Below, one piece after another: positions 53,226 through 63,040 of a DNA stretch of 64,000 nt. Both the position numbers and the translations under genes were made by a program. Position 1 is the first letter of the stretch; each line of letters begins with the position of its first letter. The notes under the pieces are model-generated. The model did not search any database. It was not told where the DNA came from and saw only the letters and a list, made by a program, of their open reading frames with translations. This stretch comes from Pseudoalteromonas rubra (lineage in GTDB: Bacteria > Pseudomonadota > Gammaproteobacteria > Enterobacterales > Alteromonadaceae): contig NZ_PNCI01000035.1 in assembly GCF_005887095.1 (NCBI RefSeq), positions 124,001-188,000 of the forward strand, in the 5' to 3' direction.

Positions 53226-54179
53226 ATGAAGTGGCTTGCGTTACTACTTGGAGTGGGCTTGAGTGCCCAAGTTGTTGCCAGCGATATCATTAATGCAAAG
53301 CAGCTGCTCACGGATATGTCTTCTGCCATTCAGGAGCGTAACTTTGATGCATCATTTGTGGTGGTTAAAGGTAAAGGTATGGAACCGTACCGCTGGCTCC
53401 ATGGCAAAGTCGACAACAGTGAACTCGAAATACTGAGTCGACAGAATGGCGCTGGTCTTGAGGTGGTGCGCGTAGACAACAAGGTCACTTACTTTGAGCC
53501 TCAAACCCAACCCTATTCTATAGAGACAGATGCGATTGCCGGTCCCATTCCGGAAATTCTGTTTGGTGAAGTGGGCACGCTCGCCAGTAGCTATGATTTT
53601 GTCCTGGGTGGCAAAGAGCGTATTGCTGACAGGGCGGCACAGTTGGTGCGCCTGGTTTCAAAGGATGAGCACAAATATAACTACTGGCTGTGGATAGATA
53701 TTCAATCTGCATTGCTGTTAAAAGCTGCCTACGTGACTCAACAAGGTGAAGTACTTGAACAGCTTCAGCTGACACACATCAGCGTCACAGAGCAACCTGC
53801 TCAGCCACTTATTGAGCTAAGTAGTAAAGAATTCCCGATGCCACTGGCTTCTCTGGCTCAAAACGACACCGCACAAAAACTGCAAAATAATTGGCGTATT
53901 GGCTGGTTGCCTGATGGGTTTAAGCTACTGAAGTCAGACCGACACAAACTAGATTTGAATAATGAGCTGGCAGACTACTTTTTATTTTCTGATGGGCTGG
54001 TAGAGTTTTCTGTGTTTGTACAAAGACCTCTGTCTGGGCAAAGAGCCAGCGGTGCACTGAGTTCGGGTGCTACGACTGTATATGTACATAATTCAGGTGC
54101 ATTTGATGTGTCGGTGGTTGGCAAAATCCCAACGATGACAGCAAAAGCCATCGCTGAGTCGGTAACCCGGCCATTATGA
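53226..54179 (+). CDS. rseB: Sigma-E regulatory protein RseB
   Basis: Periplasmic modulator that binds RseA and shields it from DegS. It is also a lipopolysaccharide sensor. 317 aa with a signal peptide (MKWLALLLGVGLSAQVVA). The lipoprotein-like N domain includes LLTDMSSAIQERNFDASFVV and the MucB/RseB core NNWRIGWLPDGFKLLKSD. It overlaps rseC by four bases. Confidence 0.95.
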   Translation: MKWLALLLGVGLSAQVVASDIINAKQLLTDMSSAIQERNFDASFVVVKGKGMEPYRWLHGKVDNSELEILSRQNGAGLEVVRVDNKVTYFEPQTQPYSIETDAIAGPIPEILFGEVGTLASSYDFVLGGKERIADRAAQLVRLVSKDEHKYNYWLWIDIQSALLLKAAYVTQQGEVLEQLQLTHISVTEQPAQPLIELSSKEFPMPLASLAQNDTAQKLQNNWRIGWLPDGFKLLKSDRHKLDLNNELADYFLFSDGLVEFSVFVQRPLSGQRASGALSSGATTVYVHNSGAFDVSVVGKIPTMTAKAIAESVTRPL

Positions 54180-54634
54180 TAGAACAAACACTCACCGTTT
54201 CCCGTGTTGATCGCGGTACAGTCTGGCTGGTTGCTGAGGAAAAACCAGCCTGTGCTGGCTGCAATGGCAAATGCGGCTCGCAAATTTTTAGTAAACTATT
54301 TGGCAGCAATAAAAAGGCGTTGCCGATAGAGTGCAATGAATCGGTTCAGGTAGGCCAAAAAATGACCCTGGCACTGGATGACAGCAAAGTGGTCGAGAAT
54401 GCACTTTGGGTTTACCTGTTACCCCTGGTAATGGCGTTTTTCGCCATATTTACCTCACACCTTATATTGGGCGTGTCAGAGCCCTGGCAGATCCTGTCCG
54501 CAGTGATTGGCGGTTTGGTTGGCTTTAAATTTGCCAAACAACGCACAAAAGCACTGCGTCATGACATTAAAGTGATAAAAATTTATCCAATTAGCCTTCC
54601 CCTAACGCAAATAGATGGTGATTGCGCCAAATAA
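54176..54634 (+). CDS. rseC: SoxR-reducing/sigma-E-linked protein RseC
   Basis: 152-aa inner-membrane protein with an N-terminal Cys cluster (PACAGCNGKCGSQIFSKLFG) and two hydrophobic helices (ENALWVYLLPLVMAFFAIFT and IGGLVGF). RseC helps SoxR reduction and has a minor role in sigma-E control. It overlaps rseB by four bases and is the last of the rpoE-rseABC genes; lepA follows after 58 bases. Confidence 0.94.
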   Translation: MIEQTLTVSRVDRGTVWLVAEEKPACAGCNGKCGSQIFSKLFGSNKKALPIECNESVQVGQKMTLALDDSKVVENALWVYLLPLVMAFFAIFTSHLILGVSEPWQILSAVIGGLVGFKFAKQRTKALRHDIKVIKIYPISLPLTQIDGDCAK

Positions 54635-54692
54635 ATTGTAAAATCGGCGTTTATTCTCTATTTGTGAAAAACAGAAGTTTAGAATCCAGTAT

Positions 54693-56480
54693 ATGAAGCA
54701 CATCCGTAACTTTTCAATTATTGCCCACATCGACCACGGGAAATCGACCCTTTCGGACCGCTTAATCCAGGTATGCGGCGGCTTAACAGATCGCGAGATG
54801 CAGCAGCAGGTGCTGGATTCGATGGACCTAGAGCGAGAGCGTGGGATCACCATTAAAGCGCAGAGCGTGACACTGAACTACAAGGCTAATGATGGCGAAA
54901 CGTATCAACTGAACTTTATCGATACGCCGGGACACGTAGACTTCAGCTACGAAGTATCTCGTTCACTGGCCGCTTGTGAAGGCGCCTTGTTGGTTGTTGA
55001 TGCAGGTCAGGGCGTAGAAGCTCAGACGCTGGCCAACTGTTATACCGCGATTGAAATGGACCTTGAAGTACTGCCAGTGTTGAACAAAATCGATTTGCCA
55101 CAAGCCGATCCGCTGCGTGTTGCCGAAGAGATTGAAGAAATCGTCGGCATCGAAGCACTTGAAGCAGTGCAGTGTAGTGCTAAAACCGGTATCGGTATCG
55201 ATGAGGTACTGGAAATGATCGTGCGCGACGTGCCGCCACCTGAGGGTGAGCCAGAGCAACCACTGCAGGCACTGATCATTGACTCCTGGTTTGATTCATA
55301 TCAGGGCGTTGTCTCACTGGTACGTATTAAGCATGGTGAGCTGCGCCGTGGTGACAAGATTAAGATTATGTCGACAGATCAGACACACATTGCTGATAAA
55401 GTCGGTATTTTCACACCAAAACAAACAGAAACCGGGGTTCTGAAAACCGGTGAAGTAGGCTTCGTTATTGCGGGTATCAAGGACATTCATGGTGCGCCAG
55501 TGGGTGACACTATTACCCTGACCAAAGAACCTGCGAAAGAACGCTTACCTGGCTTTAAACGCGTTAAGCCTCAGGTTTACGCGGGTATGTTCCCAATCTC
55601 CTCTGATGATTATGAGAACTTCCGTGATGCATTGAACAAACTGAGCCTCAATGATGCGTCCTTGTTCTTCGAGCCGGAAAACTCAACTGCACTGGGCTTT
55701 GGTTTCCGTTGTGGCTTCCTGGGCATGCTCCATATGGAGATTATTCAGGAACGTCTGGAACGTGAATATGATATGGATCTGATCACGACAGCACCAACGG
55801 TAGTGTACGAAGTAGAAACCAAAGATGGCGTGATCCAAATAGATAATCCGTCAGATCTACCGCCTGTTAATGACATCATTGAAATCCGTGAACCGATTGT
55901 AGAAGCGAATATTCTGGTTCCGCAGGAATACCTGGGCAATGTCATTACTCTGTGTGTTGAAAAGCGCGGCGTGCAGACCAAGATGAGCTACCACGGTAAG
56001 CAAGTTGCGGTGACGTATGAGTTACCTATGGCAGAAGTGGTAATGGACTTCTTTGATAAGCTTAAGTCGACCAGCCGAGGGTTTGCCTCTTTGGACTACA
56101 ACTTTAAGCGTTTCCAGACTTCCGACATGGTGCGTGTGGACATTCTGATCAATGGCGATCGGGTTGATGCACTGGCGATTATTGCACACCGTGAGAACTC
56201 TCAAGGTCGCGGACGTCAGTTGGCTGACGCATTGCGTGAGCTTATTCCACGCCAAATGTTTGATATTGCTATTCAGGCGGCGATAGGTAACCACGTGATT
56301 GCGCGTACAACCGTGAAACAGTTACGTAAAAACGTCATCGCGAAGTGTTATGGTGGTGACGTCAGTCGTAAGAAGAAACTACTGCAAAAGCAAAAAGAAG
56401 GTAAGAAACGTATGAAGCAGCTGGGTAACGTTGAAGTGCCACAGGATGCATTCCTTGCGATTCTTAAAGTAGGTAAGTAA
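54693..56480 (+). CDS. lepA: Elongation factor 4 (LepA)
   Basis: Ribosome-associated GTPase that affects initiation and back-translocation, 595 aa. It has the P-loop [14 protein letters not shown] near the start, G2/G3 motifs RGITIKAQS and [19 protein letters not shown]4 NKIDLP, and the LepA-specific C-terminal domain with [20 protein letters not shown] and [20 protein letters not shown]. It directly precedes lepB by 11 bases, as in E. coli. Confidence 0.98.
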   Translation: MKHIRNFSIIAHIDHGKSTLSDRLIQVCGGLTDREMQQQVLDSMDLERERGITIKAQSVTLNYKANDGETYQLNFIDTPGHVDFSYEVSRSLAACEGALLVVDAGQGVEAQTLANCYTAIEMDLEVLPVLNKIDLPQADPLRVAEEIEEIVGIEALEAVQCSAKTGIGIDEVLEMIVRDVPPPEGEPEQPLQALIIDSWFDSYQGVVSLVRIKHGELRRGDKIKIMSTDQTHIADKVGIFTPKQTETGVLKTGEVGFVIAGIKDIHGAPVGDTITLTKEPAKERLPGFKRVKPQVYAGMFPISSDDYENFRDALNKLSLNDASLFFEPENSTALGFGFRCGFLGMLHMEIIQERLEREYDMDLITTAPTVVYEVETKDGVIQIDNPSDLPPVNDIIEIREPIVEANILVPQEYLGNVITLCVEKRGVQTKMSYHGKQVAVTYELPMAEVVMDFFDKLKSTSRGFASLDYNFKRFQTSDMVRVDILINGDRVDALAIIAHRENSQGRGRQLADALRELIPRQMFDIAIQAAIGNHVIARTTVKQLRKNVIAKCYGGDVSRKKKLLQKQKEGKKRMKQLGNVEVPQDAFLAILKVGK

Positions 56481-56491
56481 CAGGAATTATT

Positions 56492-57427
56492 ATGGCAGGT
56501 TATTTTTCAGTATTTTTGGTGTTGTTGACGCTTGGCTCAGGTCTCATATGGTTAATCGATCATTTGCTTTACGCACCAAAGCGTAAAGAGCGTATCGCAT
56601 TAGCACAGGGCGCATCTGAGCAGCCGCTTGATCAGGAAGTCATCGAGCAGATAGCACCTGTGCCTGCCATCACTGAAAGCGCAAAATCTATCTTTCCGAT
56701 GATTGCTGCAATTACAGTGTTCCGTTCATTTATTTTTGAGCCCTTCCAGATCCCGTCAGGTTCAATGATGCCAACACTGCTGGACGGTGACTTTATATTG
56801 GTACAGAAATACGCGTACGGTATTAAAGATCCGGTCTGGCGCAGTCAATTGGTTGAGGTCAATGATCCACAACGGGGTGATATCGCGGTCTTTAAGTTTC
56901 CACTGGATGAGCGTATAGACTTCATCAAGCGCATTGTCGGCTTACCTGGAGATCGCATTGTTTATCGCGACCGTCAGCTTTATATCAAGCCTCACTGTAA
57001 TGATGGCGAACAGCAACGTGATGGTCTGGCATGTGGCGAATTCAACAAAATTAACCTTGATATTGTTAATCGCGATGAGTTCAAACATGGCGCAATGCAA
57101 ATGGTACGTCTGACAGAGAGTCTGCCGGGTGTCACGCATGATGTACTTGTGACGCCGCAATTACCTGAACTGACTGAACGTTATTATCAGCAACCAGGCA
57201 CTCGACGTGATGAATGGGTTGTACCAGAGGGCAGTTACTTTGCTATGGGTGACAACCGTAATAACAGTCAGGACAGTCGTATGTGGGGCTTTGTGCCAAA
57301 AGAAAACCTGGTTGGTAAAGCGGTATTTATTTGGATGAGTTTCGATTTTGAAAATGGCCCGAACAGCATTTTGCCTGGTTGGGTTCCAACAGGAGTTCGT
57401 TTTGAACGCCTAGGTAATATTCAGTAG
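56492..57427 (+). CDS. lepB: Signal peptidase I
   Basis: Inner-membrane protease that removes signal peptides. 311 aa. Two N-terminal hydrophobic segments are visible ([20 protein letters not shown] and the one before FRSFIFEPF). The nucleophile S91 is in [11 protein letters not shown], the general base K146 in [12 protein letters not shown], and the terminal motif [14 protein letters not shown] is intact. lepA is upstream and rnc begins two bases after its stop. Confidence 0.98.
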   Translation: MAGYFSVFLVLLTLGSGLIWLIDHLLYAPKRKERIALAQGASEQPLDQEVIEQIAPVPAITESAKSIFPMIAAITVFRSFIFEPFQIPSGSMMPTLLDGDFILVQKYAYGIKDPVWRSQLVEVNDPQRGDIAVFKFPLDERIDFIKRIVGLPGDRIVYRDRQLYIKPHCNDGEQQRDGLACGEFNKINLDIVNRDEFKHGAMQMVRLTESLPGVTHDVLVTPQLPELTERYYQQPGTRRDEWVVPEGSYFAMGDNRNNSQDSRMWGFVPKENLVGKAVFIWMSFDFENGPNSILPGWVPTGVRFERLGNIQ

Positions 57428-57428
57428 C

Positions 57429-58106
57429 ATGAAAAAAAACGTCACAGAATTATATAAAAAGATTGGTTACGAATTTTCGGATCAAAGCCTGCTTGAGCAG
57501 GCAATGACACATCGTAGTCACAAAGGGCAGCACAATGAACGTCTGGAGTTTTTAGGCGACTCGATCCTGAGCTTTGTCATTGCCAATGCCTTGTATAAGC
57601 AGTTTCCTAAAGCGCGTGAAGGTGATCTTAGCCGGATGCGTTCTACGCTGGTACGAGGCCAGACTCTGGCAGAGTTCGGGGTTGAGTTTGGCTTAGGTGA
57701 TTACCTCAGATTAGGTCCGGGTGAATTGAAAAGCGGCGGTTATCGTCGTGAGTCAACCCTGGCAGACGCGGTCGAAGCGATTATTGGCGCGGTGTTTTTA
57801 GATTCAGACATCGAGACCTGTAAGACGCTGGTATTAAAATGGTACGACACGCGTTTGGCAGCGATTTCTCCTGGCCACAACCAGAAAGACCCAAAAACCC
57901 TGCTGCAAGAGTACTTGCAGGCACGCAAGTTGCCTTTACCCGGTTATACTGTAATAGATACCAAGGGACAGGCACACAATCAGACCTTTACGGTTGAGTG
58001 TATTGTGGAAGGGATGGAAAGTATTATCTCAGTAGGCAGCTCTCGTCGTAAGGCCGAGCAAAAGGCCGCTGAAAAAGCACTAAAGATTTTAAAGAATGAC
58101 TCCTAA
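57429..58106 (+). CDS. rnc: Ribonuclease III
   Basis: Double-strand-specific endoribonuclease for rRNA and mRNA processing, 225 aa. The catalytic signature [19 protein letters not shown] contains E40 and D44. [16 protein letters not shown] carries the second acidic pair. The C-terminal dsRNA-binding domain is [20 protein letters not shown] and the [17 protein letters not shown] tail. It overlaps era by 11 bases. Confidence 0.98.
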   Translation: MKKNVTELYKKIGYEFSDQSLLEQAMTHRSHKGQHNERLEFLGDSILSFVIANALYKQFPKAREGDLSRMRSTLVRGQTLAEFGVEFGLGDYLRLGPGELKSGGYRRESTLADAVEAIIGAVFLDSDIETCKTLVLKWYDTRLAAISPGHNQKDPKTLLQEYLQARKLPLPGYTVIDTKGQAHNQTFTVECIVEGMESIISVGSSRRKAEQKAAEKALKILKNDS

Positions 58107-58998
58107 TACCCATTGTGGCATGGTCGCGATTGTCGGGCGACCCAACGTTGGTAAATCCACGTTACTGAATAAGCTGGTTGAACAAAAGGTCAGCATTACT
58201 TCACGTAAACCACAAACTACCCGGCACCGTATTATGGGTATCCACACAGAGGATAACTATCAGGCGGTTTACGTCGATACACCAGGACTCCACAGTGAGG
58301 AAAAGCGGGCCATTAACCGTTTGATGAACCGTGCTGCATCCAGCTCGATTGGTGATGTTGAATTGGTGATTTTCGTTGTTGAGGGCACGTTGTGGACCAA
58401 AGATGATGAAATGGTTCTGAACAAGGTAAAGGACAGTGGTCGTCCGGTTTTGGTCGTGATCAATAAAAGTGATCAGGTCAAAGACAAAAGTGAAGCCCTG
58501 ATGCCACACCTGCAATGGCTGTCTGAGCAGGGGCAGTTTGTGGGGATCATTCCAATTTCGGCTAAGCAAAATCGTAATGTCGATATGGTCAAAGCAGAAG
58601 TGCATAAACATCTGCCGGCATGCGAGTTTTTCTTTCCTGATGACTATGTGACAGACCGCTCAATGCGCTTTCTGGCTGCTGAAATTGTACGCGAGAAACT
58701 CATGCGTTTCATGGGCGATGAACTACCGTATTCCGTGACTGTGGAAATCGAGCAGTTCAAATGGCTTGACAATGGTGTGTGGCAGATCAATGCCCTAATC
58801 CTGGTAGAGCGTGAATCGCAAAAGCGTATGGTGATCGGTAACAAGGGCGAAAAGCTCAAGGTGATCGGTCGCGAAGCACGTCGTGATTTGGAAGAGATGC
58901 TGGACAACAAAGTATTTCTGGAGTGCTGGGTAAAAGTGAAGTCTGGCTGGGCAGATGATGAGAGGGCGCTGCGTAGTCTTGGCTACGGGGAAGACTAA
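58096..58998 (+). CDS. era: GTPase Era
   Basis: Essential GTPase in 16S rRNA maturation and 30S assembly, 300 aa. It has P-loop [16 protein letters not shown]2 [10 protein letters not shown]3 DTPGLH, G4 NKSD and a C-terminal KH domain ([36 protein letters not shown]). Its start lies within rnc, and recO begins immediately after its stop, so the genes are coupled. Confidence 0.98.
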   Translation: MTPNTHCGMVAIVGRPNVGKSTLLNKLVEQKVSITSRKPQTTRHRIMGIHTEDNYQAVYVDTPGLHSEEKRAINRLMNRAASSSIGDVELVIFVVEGTLWTKDDEMVLNKVKDSGRPVLVVINKSDQVKDKSEALMPHLQWLSEQGQFVGIIPISAKQNRNVDMVKAEVHKHLPACEFFFPDDYVTDRSMRFLAAEIVREKLMRFMGDELPYSVTVEIEQFKWLDNGVWQINALILVERESQKRMVIGNKGEKLKVIGREARRDLEEMLDNKVFLECWVKVKSGWADDERALRSLGYGED

Positions 58999-59706
58999 TT
59001 GAACAACGACTTTCGACAAGCCTATTTGTTGCATCGCCGACCACATAGTGATTCTCAGGTGATGCTTAATATGCTAGTCGAAGGAGTGGGCCAGCTGATG
59101 ATGCTGGCCCGTATTAAAGGCCGTCAGGCACTCAGGCATAACGCGCATCTTCAACCCTTCAGCCAACTCCTGGTTCGTTATAGCGGTCGCCATGACCTAA
59201 AGTACCTCAATGATATTGAACTGCACACTCAGCCTTTGGCAATGAAAGGACAAGTCTTGTATTGTGGTTTTTACCTGAACGAGCTCAGCACACGGGTTAT
59301 CCCGGTCAACGAGCCGCTTGAAGAGATATTTTCCTTGTATCATCACCATCTGCAGCAGTTGCACGAGCAGACTGAAAATGCGCGCAGGAGCGTGTTTGAG
59401 CTCACGCTGCGCAGTTTTGAGTTCCAATTACTGGAGCAGTTAGGGTTTGGTGTTGAGTTTGACTGTGATGCCGATGGTGAGGCGATTGTCGAGGGGGCTT
59501 ACTACCAATATACTCGGGAATTGGGGTTTGTCAGAACAGATGACCGGCATATTGGCTTTTCAGGCCGAGTGCTTCACCAGATTGCCCAACGCGATTTTAC
59601 TGACGATCAGGTACGGCGTCAGGCGAAGGGCCTTAGCAGATATTTATTCAGGCCATTACTTGGCCACAAACCGCTGAAAAGCAGAGAGCTATTTCAATCA
59701 AGGTAA
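58999..59706 (+). CDS. recO: DNA repair protein RecO
   Basis: Recombination mediator in the RecFOR pathway, which loads RecA onto SSB-coated gaps. 235 aa from TTG 58999, directly after the era stop. The N-terminal OB fold includes [20 protein letters not shown]. The middle helical region has [20 protein letters not shown], and the C-terminus ends [18 protein letters not shown], the usual family ending. The zinc Cys of some RecO proteins are absent, as in other proteobacteria. Confidence 0.95.
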   Translation: MNNDFRQAYLLHRRPHSDSQVMLNMLVEGVGQLMMLARIKGRQALRHNAHLQPFSQLLVRYSGRHDLKYLNDIELHTQPLAMKGQVLYCGFYLNELSTRVIPVNEPLEEIFSLYHHHLQQLHEQTENARRSVFELTLRSFEFQLLEQLGFGVEFDCDADGEAIVEGAYYQYTRELGFVRTDDRHIGFSGRVLHQIAQRDFTDDQVRRQAKGLSRYLFRPLLGHKPLKSRELFQSR

Positions 59707-59711
59707 TAACA

Positions 59712-60443
59712 ATGAAAGAGATATTATTGGGCGTAAACGTCGATCATATTGCCACATTGCGCCAGGCGAGAGGCACCAGTTATCCTGACCCGGCACATGC
59801 AGCAGCTGTTGCTGAACATGCTGGGGCAGATGGTATTACTATCCACTTGCGCGAGGATCGTCGCCATATTCAGGATCGTGATGTGTATGTGATGGCGAAA
59901 ACCATTCAGACACGTATGAACCTGGAAATTGCGGTGACAGACGAGATGCTGGATATAGCCTGTGAAGTTAAGCCTGCATACGTTTGTCTGGTCCCTGAAA
60001 AGCGCGAAGAGCTGACCACAGAAGGAGGCTTGGACGTCGTTGCGAATAAAGAAAAGGTCACTCAGGCTGTGGCTCGGTTAGCAACTGCTGGTATTAAAGT
60101 ATCTCTGTTTATCGACGCAGATCCTCAACAAATCGACGCTGCTAAAGACACTGGTGCGCCGTATATCGAGATCCACACAGGTGCCTACGCTGATGCAGAA
60201 TCAGACGCTGAGATGCATGCTGAACTGGAGCGGATCCGCACAGGTGTAAAATACGCGCATGGTCTGGGTATCGTGGTCAATGCAGGTCATGGTCTGCATT
60301 ATCATAACGTAAAGCCCATTGCTGAAATGCCGGAAATTTATGAGCTTAACATTGGCCATGCGATTATTGCCAGAGCAGCCATTGACGGGCTGGAGAAGGC
60401 CGTAAGAGACATGAAGCGTTTGATGTTGGATGCACGAGGCTAA
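59712..60443 (+). CDS. pdxJ: Pyridoxine 5'-phosphate synthase
   Basis: Makes pyridoxine phosphate from deoxyxylulose phosphate and 3-amino-2-oxopropyl phosphate. 243 aa TIM barrel. [40 protein letters not shown] and [20 protein letters not shown] contain the conserved His/Arg/Glu residues. It is last in the lepA-pdxJ block. acpS, next in E. coli, is not here; a terminator follows instead. Confidence 0.97.
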   Translation: MKEILLGVNVDHIATLRQARGTSYPDPAHAAAVAEHAGADGITIHLREDRRHIQDRDVYVMAKTIQTRMNLEIAVTDEMLDIACEVKPAYVCLVPEKREELTTEGGLDVVANKEKVTQAVARLATAGIKVSLFIDADPQQIDAAKDTGAPYIEIHTGAYADAESDAEMHAELERIRTGVKYAHGLGIVVNAGHGLHYHNVKPIAEMPEIYELNIGHAIIARAAIDGLEKAVRDMKRLMLDARG

Positions 60444-60463
60444 TGGCGTTGATACGCGAAAAT

Positions 60464-60493
60464 AAAAAAGGGGCTCAACTGAGCCCCTTTTTT
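60464..60493. terminator. Bidirectional terminator between pdxJ and bcp
   Basis: AAAAAAGGGGCTC (60464-60476), AACT loop, GAGCCCCTTTTTT (60481-60493), a perfect 13-bp stem with T runs on both strands. Confidence 0.94.
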
Positions 60494-60525
60494 CTGTTGA
60501 CTCGCATACCAGATGCGAGCCAGCA

Positions 60526-60996
60526 TTATTGTGCTGCCAGATAGTCAATAACGACCTGGTGGTGTTCTTTGGTTTTAAACTTGTTGAAAACGTGTTTAAC
60601 GGCCCCATCCTGACCTATCAGGAAGCTGATACGGTGGATCCCGTCATATTCTTTACCCATGAACTTTTTTAATCCCCACACACCAAATGCGTCAGCAATA
60701 GCGTGGTCTTCATCGGATAGCAGATCAAAGTTCAGCTCTTTTTTGGTTTCGAAGTTTTTTAACTTTTTGACCGGATCAGGACTGATACCCACCGCCACCG
60801 TATTATACTGCGCCAACTGTTCTTTGTGGTCTCTGAGTTGTTCTGCCTGTACGGTGCAACCTGGTGTCAGTGCCTTTGGATAGAAGTACACCAGCACCTG
60901 GTTAGATTCCAGAAGTGTGCTAAGTGAAATGCTTTCACCATCTTGATTTTCTAAGGTAAATTGCGGGGCCTGAGCGCCTGCTTGTAGCGTATTCAT
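60526..60996 (-). CDS. bcp: Bcp/PrxQ-type thiol peroxidase
   Basis: Thioredoxin-dependent peroxiredoxin, 156 aa. The peroxidatic Cys is C47 in KALTPGCTVQAEQLRDH. E. coli Bcp has a second Cys five residues on; here that position is Glu, so this protein lacks the usual CX4C pair and would work as a one-Cys form or use another thiol. It starts 10 bases after the gcvR stop, so the two share a transcript as in E. coli. Confidence 0.94.
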   Translation of the reverse strand: MNTLQAGAQAPQFTLENQDGESISLSTLLESNQVLVYFYPKALTPGCTVQAEQLRDHKEQLAQYNTVAVGISPDPVKKLKNFETKKELNFDLLSDEDHAIADAFGVWGLKKFMGKEYDGIHRISFLIGQDGAVKHVFNKFKTKEHHQVVIDYLAAQ

Positions 60997-61006
60997 AGGA
61001 TGCTCC

Positions 61007-61540
61007 TTAACGAATGCGTCGAAAAATATAATCCAGATTTAGTGAGTTTGAGAGATGCTCGAACTGTATTTTAAATGCGTCGGCATCTACTTCAATGGGA
61101 ATATTGACTTCAATTTCACAGCGCATATGTAATGCGTCATTCTCTTCATACGTATCTGACTTCAGAGAACAGATGCTGATATTTTGCTCTGCAAAAAAGC
61201 GTGTGACTTTACTCAGGGTGCCGGGGGCGTCGAGTCCATTGTATTCGAGGGTATATCCGGCGCTGAATTCATTCTGCTGATGGCTGGCTGTACGTTTCAT
61301 CATGGTAAGCAGGCCCAACTCCATCCCTTTGGTCGGTAGAGTATGCTCGACTCGGCTAATGGCTGCCATGTCGCCGGATAGCAACATAATAAAAGTAAAT
61401 TCATTACCGAGTATCGCAATGCGGCTATCAATAATGTTGCAATTACACTCACTGACCAGTTTTGTCAGTTCACTGACGATCCCCGAGCGATCTTCTCCGA
61501 TTGCGGTCAAAACCAATTGTTGGTTGGTAAATGTGGTCAT
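61007..61540 (-). CDS. gcvR: Glycine cleavage system repressor GcvR
   Basis: Two-ACT-domain protein, 177 aa, that binds GcvA and represses gcvTHP when glycine is low. VLTAIGEDRSGIVSELTKLV is the first ACT domain and LDAPGTLSKVTRFFAEQNIS the second. It lies upstream of bcp, the conserved neighbourhood in gammaproteobacteria. GcvA is not in the window. Confidence 0.93.
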   Translation of the reverse strand: MTTFTNQQLVLTAIGEDRSGIVSELTKLVSECNCNIIDSRIAILGNEFTFIMLLSGDMAAISRVEHTLPTKGMELGLLTMMKRTASHQQNEFSAGYTLEYNGLDAPGTLSKVTRFFAEQNISICSLKSDTYEENDALHMRCEIEVNIPIEVDADAFKIQFEHLSNSLNLDYIFRRIR

Positions 61541-61876
61541 TCAAGAGCACCCTATACGCTGAGAATAATGGTAATGCCTGACGGCAAGTTTTAGATGTAT
61601 AGCCGTAAATACTAACATAAGTTAGTTAGTTGGGATACCGGCAGAGGGTCGCTTTGCTACTTTGTCTTAACCTGATAGTGGTGTCAGGCAGCTCATGGCT
61701 TGTGTTTACTGGACGAGGCAAGTAACATAGGGCAAATTTTGCAAGTTGTTTAGGCTCGCCGGGCGAATATAAAAAGTTGTGCCGGCAGTGAACCAAATCG
61801 GCAATCCTCACTCATATAAAGACGATATTCGTTTACCGTAAATAAATATAACAGGGTTTGCTAAGGAGTTTTATTC
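61541..61876. other. Non-coding gap where dapA normally lies
   Basis: 336 bases between gcvR and bamC hold both divergent promoters and no supportable reading frame or RNA. In E. coli the gene dapA sits directly before bamC; no remnant of it is visible here. Confidence 0.6.
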
Positions 61877-62944
61877 GTGCAGTATTGGGTTCCAAAAGCA
61901 CTGACTTTAGGTGTTTTAATTGGTTTAACGGGATGTAGTGTATTTCCAAATGATGCACATGACAGCAAAAATTATCGCGTTAATGAAGCCATTAGCGTGC
62001 CATCTGGGCTTGAACAGCCTTACCAGGATCCGGAATATAAGATGGCAGTTGCTGTTTATGACAACAACCCGGATGGAGAAAATAAATTATATCGACCACC
62101 TCAGCAGGTTCTGACTCTGGCTCAGGGGAGCTGGGCGGAAAATAAAGACAAAGTTGCTCGTGTTTATTTTGATAAAAACGACGGTATTGAAGATCTGTCT
62201 GCATTTATCTGGCAGTCGCTGGATGGTGTGATGGCAAACCACAATACTCGGGTTGCCAGAGATGCCCGCCAACAAGGCACAGTAGAAACTGACTGGTATT
62301 CGTTAATTAAAAAGGACGAAGGCTGGTTTTGGGAAGACATAGTTGAAGTATCGCGTCAGCGCTTTGAATTTACAGTTGAACAAAAAGAGCACCAGAGAAC
62401 GGCTTCTTTGAGCGCTAAATTACTTGATTATCAAAGTGATATTACACCTCTGAATGACATGCTAAAGCAACAGCTAGAAGTACGTGCATTGAATGAGGTG
62501 ATTGCGGAGTTTGATTATCGCTACAGATTATTAGCGGTTGAGCTGCGTAAACAGCAGGGTTTATTGTCTCTGGAAGGTGGGTTTGACAGCGACGGTAATG
62601 CCGCAATGCTGACACTGGTTGAAAAGAGTGCCGTAATGGACCGTTTGTCTAACTTCCTTGAACGAGTCAACTTTACGGTGATCAGGTTAGACAGAGATAA
62701 TGACCAGGTGAAAATTCGCTACGAAGCGCCTGATCAAAGTGTCTGGGACTCCATTTGGGGTGAAGAAGCCACCGTGTTACCGATTGCCGACGGTGATTAT
62801 GTCGTTAAAGTGTCGACAACCGACGACGGTCAGACGGCGTTAACCTGGCTGGATGGTGAGGAACAAGTGCTGGATGCACAGACTATGGAGCTGTTGTTGC
62901 AATCTCTGTTAGAGGTCTTGCGCAGTCGAGGTCTGCAAATATAA
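61877..62944 (+). CDS. bamC: Outer membrane assembly lipoprotein BamC
   Basis: Lipoprotein of the BAM complex, which inserts beta-barrel proteins in the outer membrane. 355 aa from GTG 61877 (AAGGAG nine bases upstream). The lipobox is LIGLTGC with the lipidated Cys at residue 20. The unstructured N-terminus that contacts BamD (NYRVNEAISVPSGLEQPYQD) and two helix-grip domains (VDRLSNF-type and DGDYVVKVSTTDDGQTALTW regions) follow. The usual partner dapA is missing upstream. A terminator follows. Confidence 0.93.
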   Translation: MQYWVPKALTLGVLIGLTGCSVFPNDAHDSKNYRVNEAISVPSGLEQPYQDPEYKMAVAVYDNNPDGENKLYRPPQQVLTLAQGSWAENKDKVARVYFDKNDGIEDLSAFIWQSLDGVMANHNTRVARDARQQGTVETDWYSLIKKDEGWFWEDIVEVSRQRFEFTVEQKEHQRTASLSAKLLDYQSDITPLNDMLKQQLEVRALNEVIAEFDYRYRLLAVELRKQQGLLSLEGGFDSDGNAAMLTLVEKSAVMDRLSNFLERVNFTVIRLDRDNDQVKIRYEAPDQSVWDSIWGEEATVLPIADGDYVVKVSTTDDGQTALTWLDGEEQVLDAQTMELLLQSLLEVLRSRGLQI

Positions 62945-62997
62945 TATTTTAAATAAATCAAAATATTAAAATAAAAACAATGAGTTGAAGTAACATG

Positions 62998-63022
62998 AAA
63001 AAGAGCCTTACGCTCTTTTTCT
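62998..63022 (+). terminator. bamC terminator
   Basis: AAAAAGAGC (62998-63006), CTTAC loop, GCTCTTTTT (63012-63020), then C and more Ts. Confidence 0.9.
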
Positions 63023-63040
63023 TTTTTAGTGGGTAATCAT

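Noticed and set aside
61626-61811. 61-codon minus-strand frame in the gcvR-bamC gap
   Set aside because: No ribosome binding site and no features. It is probably chance coding within the divergent promoter region.
62995-63036. A mini-frame encoding a short Phe-rich peptide before the YjiH gene, resembling an attenuator leader
   Set aside because: The Phe codons are the T run and stem of the bamC terminator itself. No second terminator or competing pairing follows.
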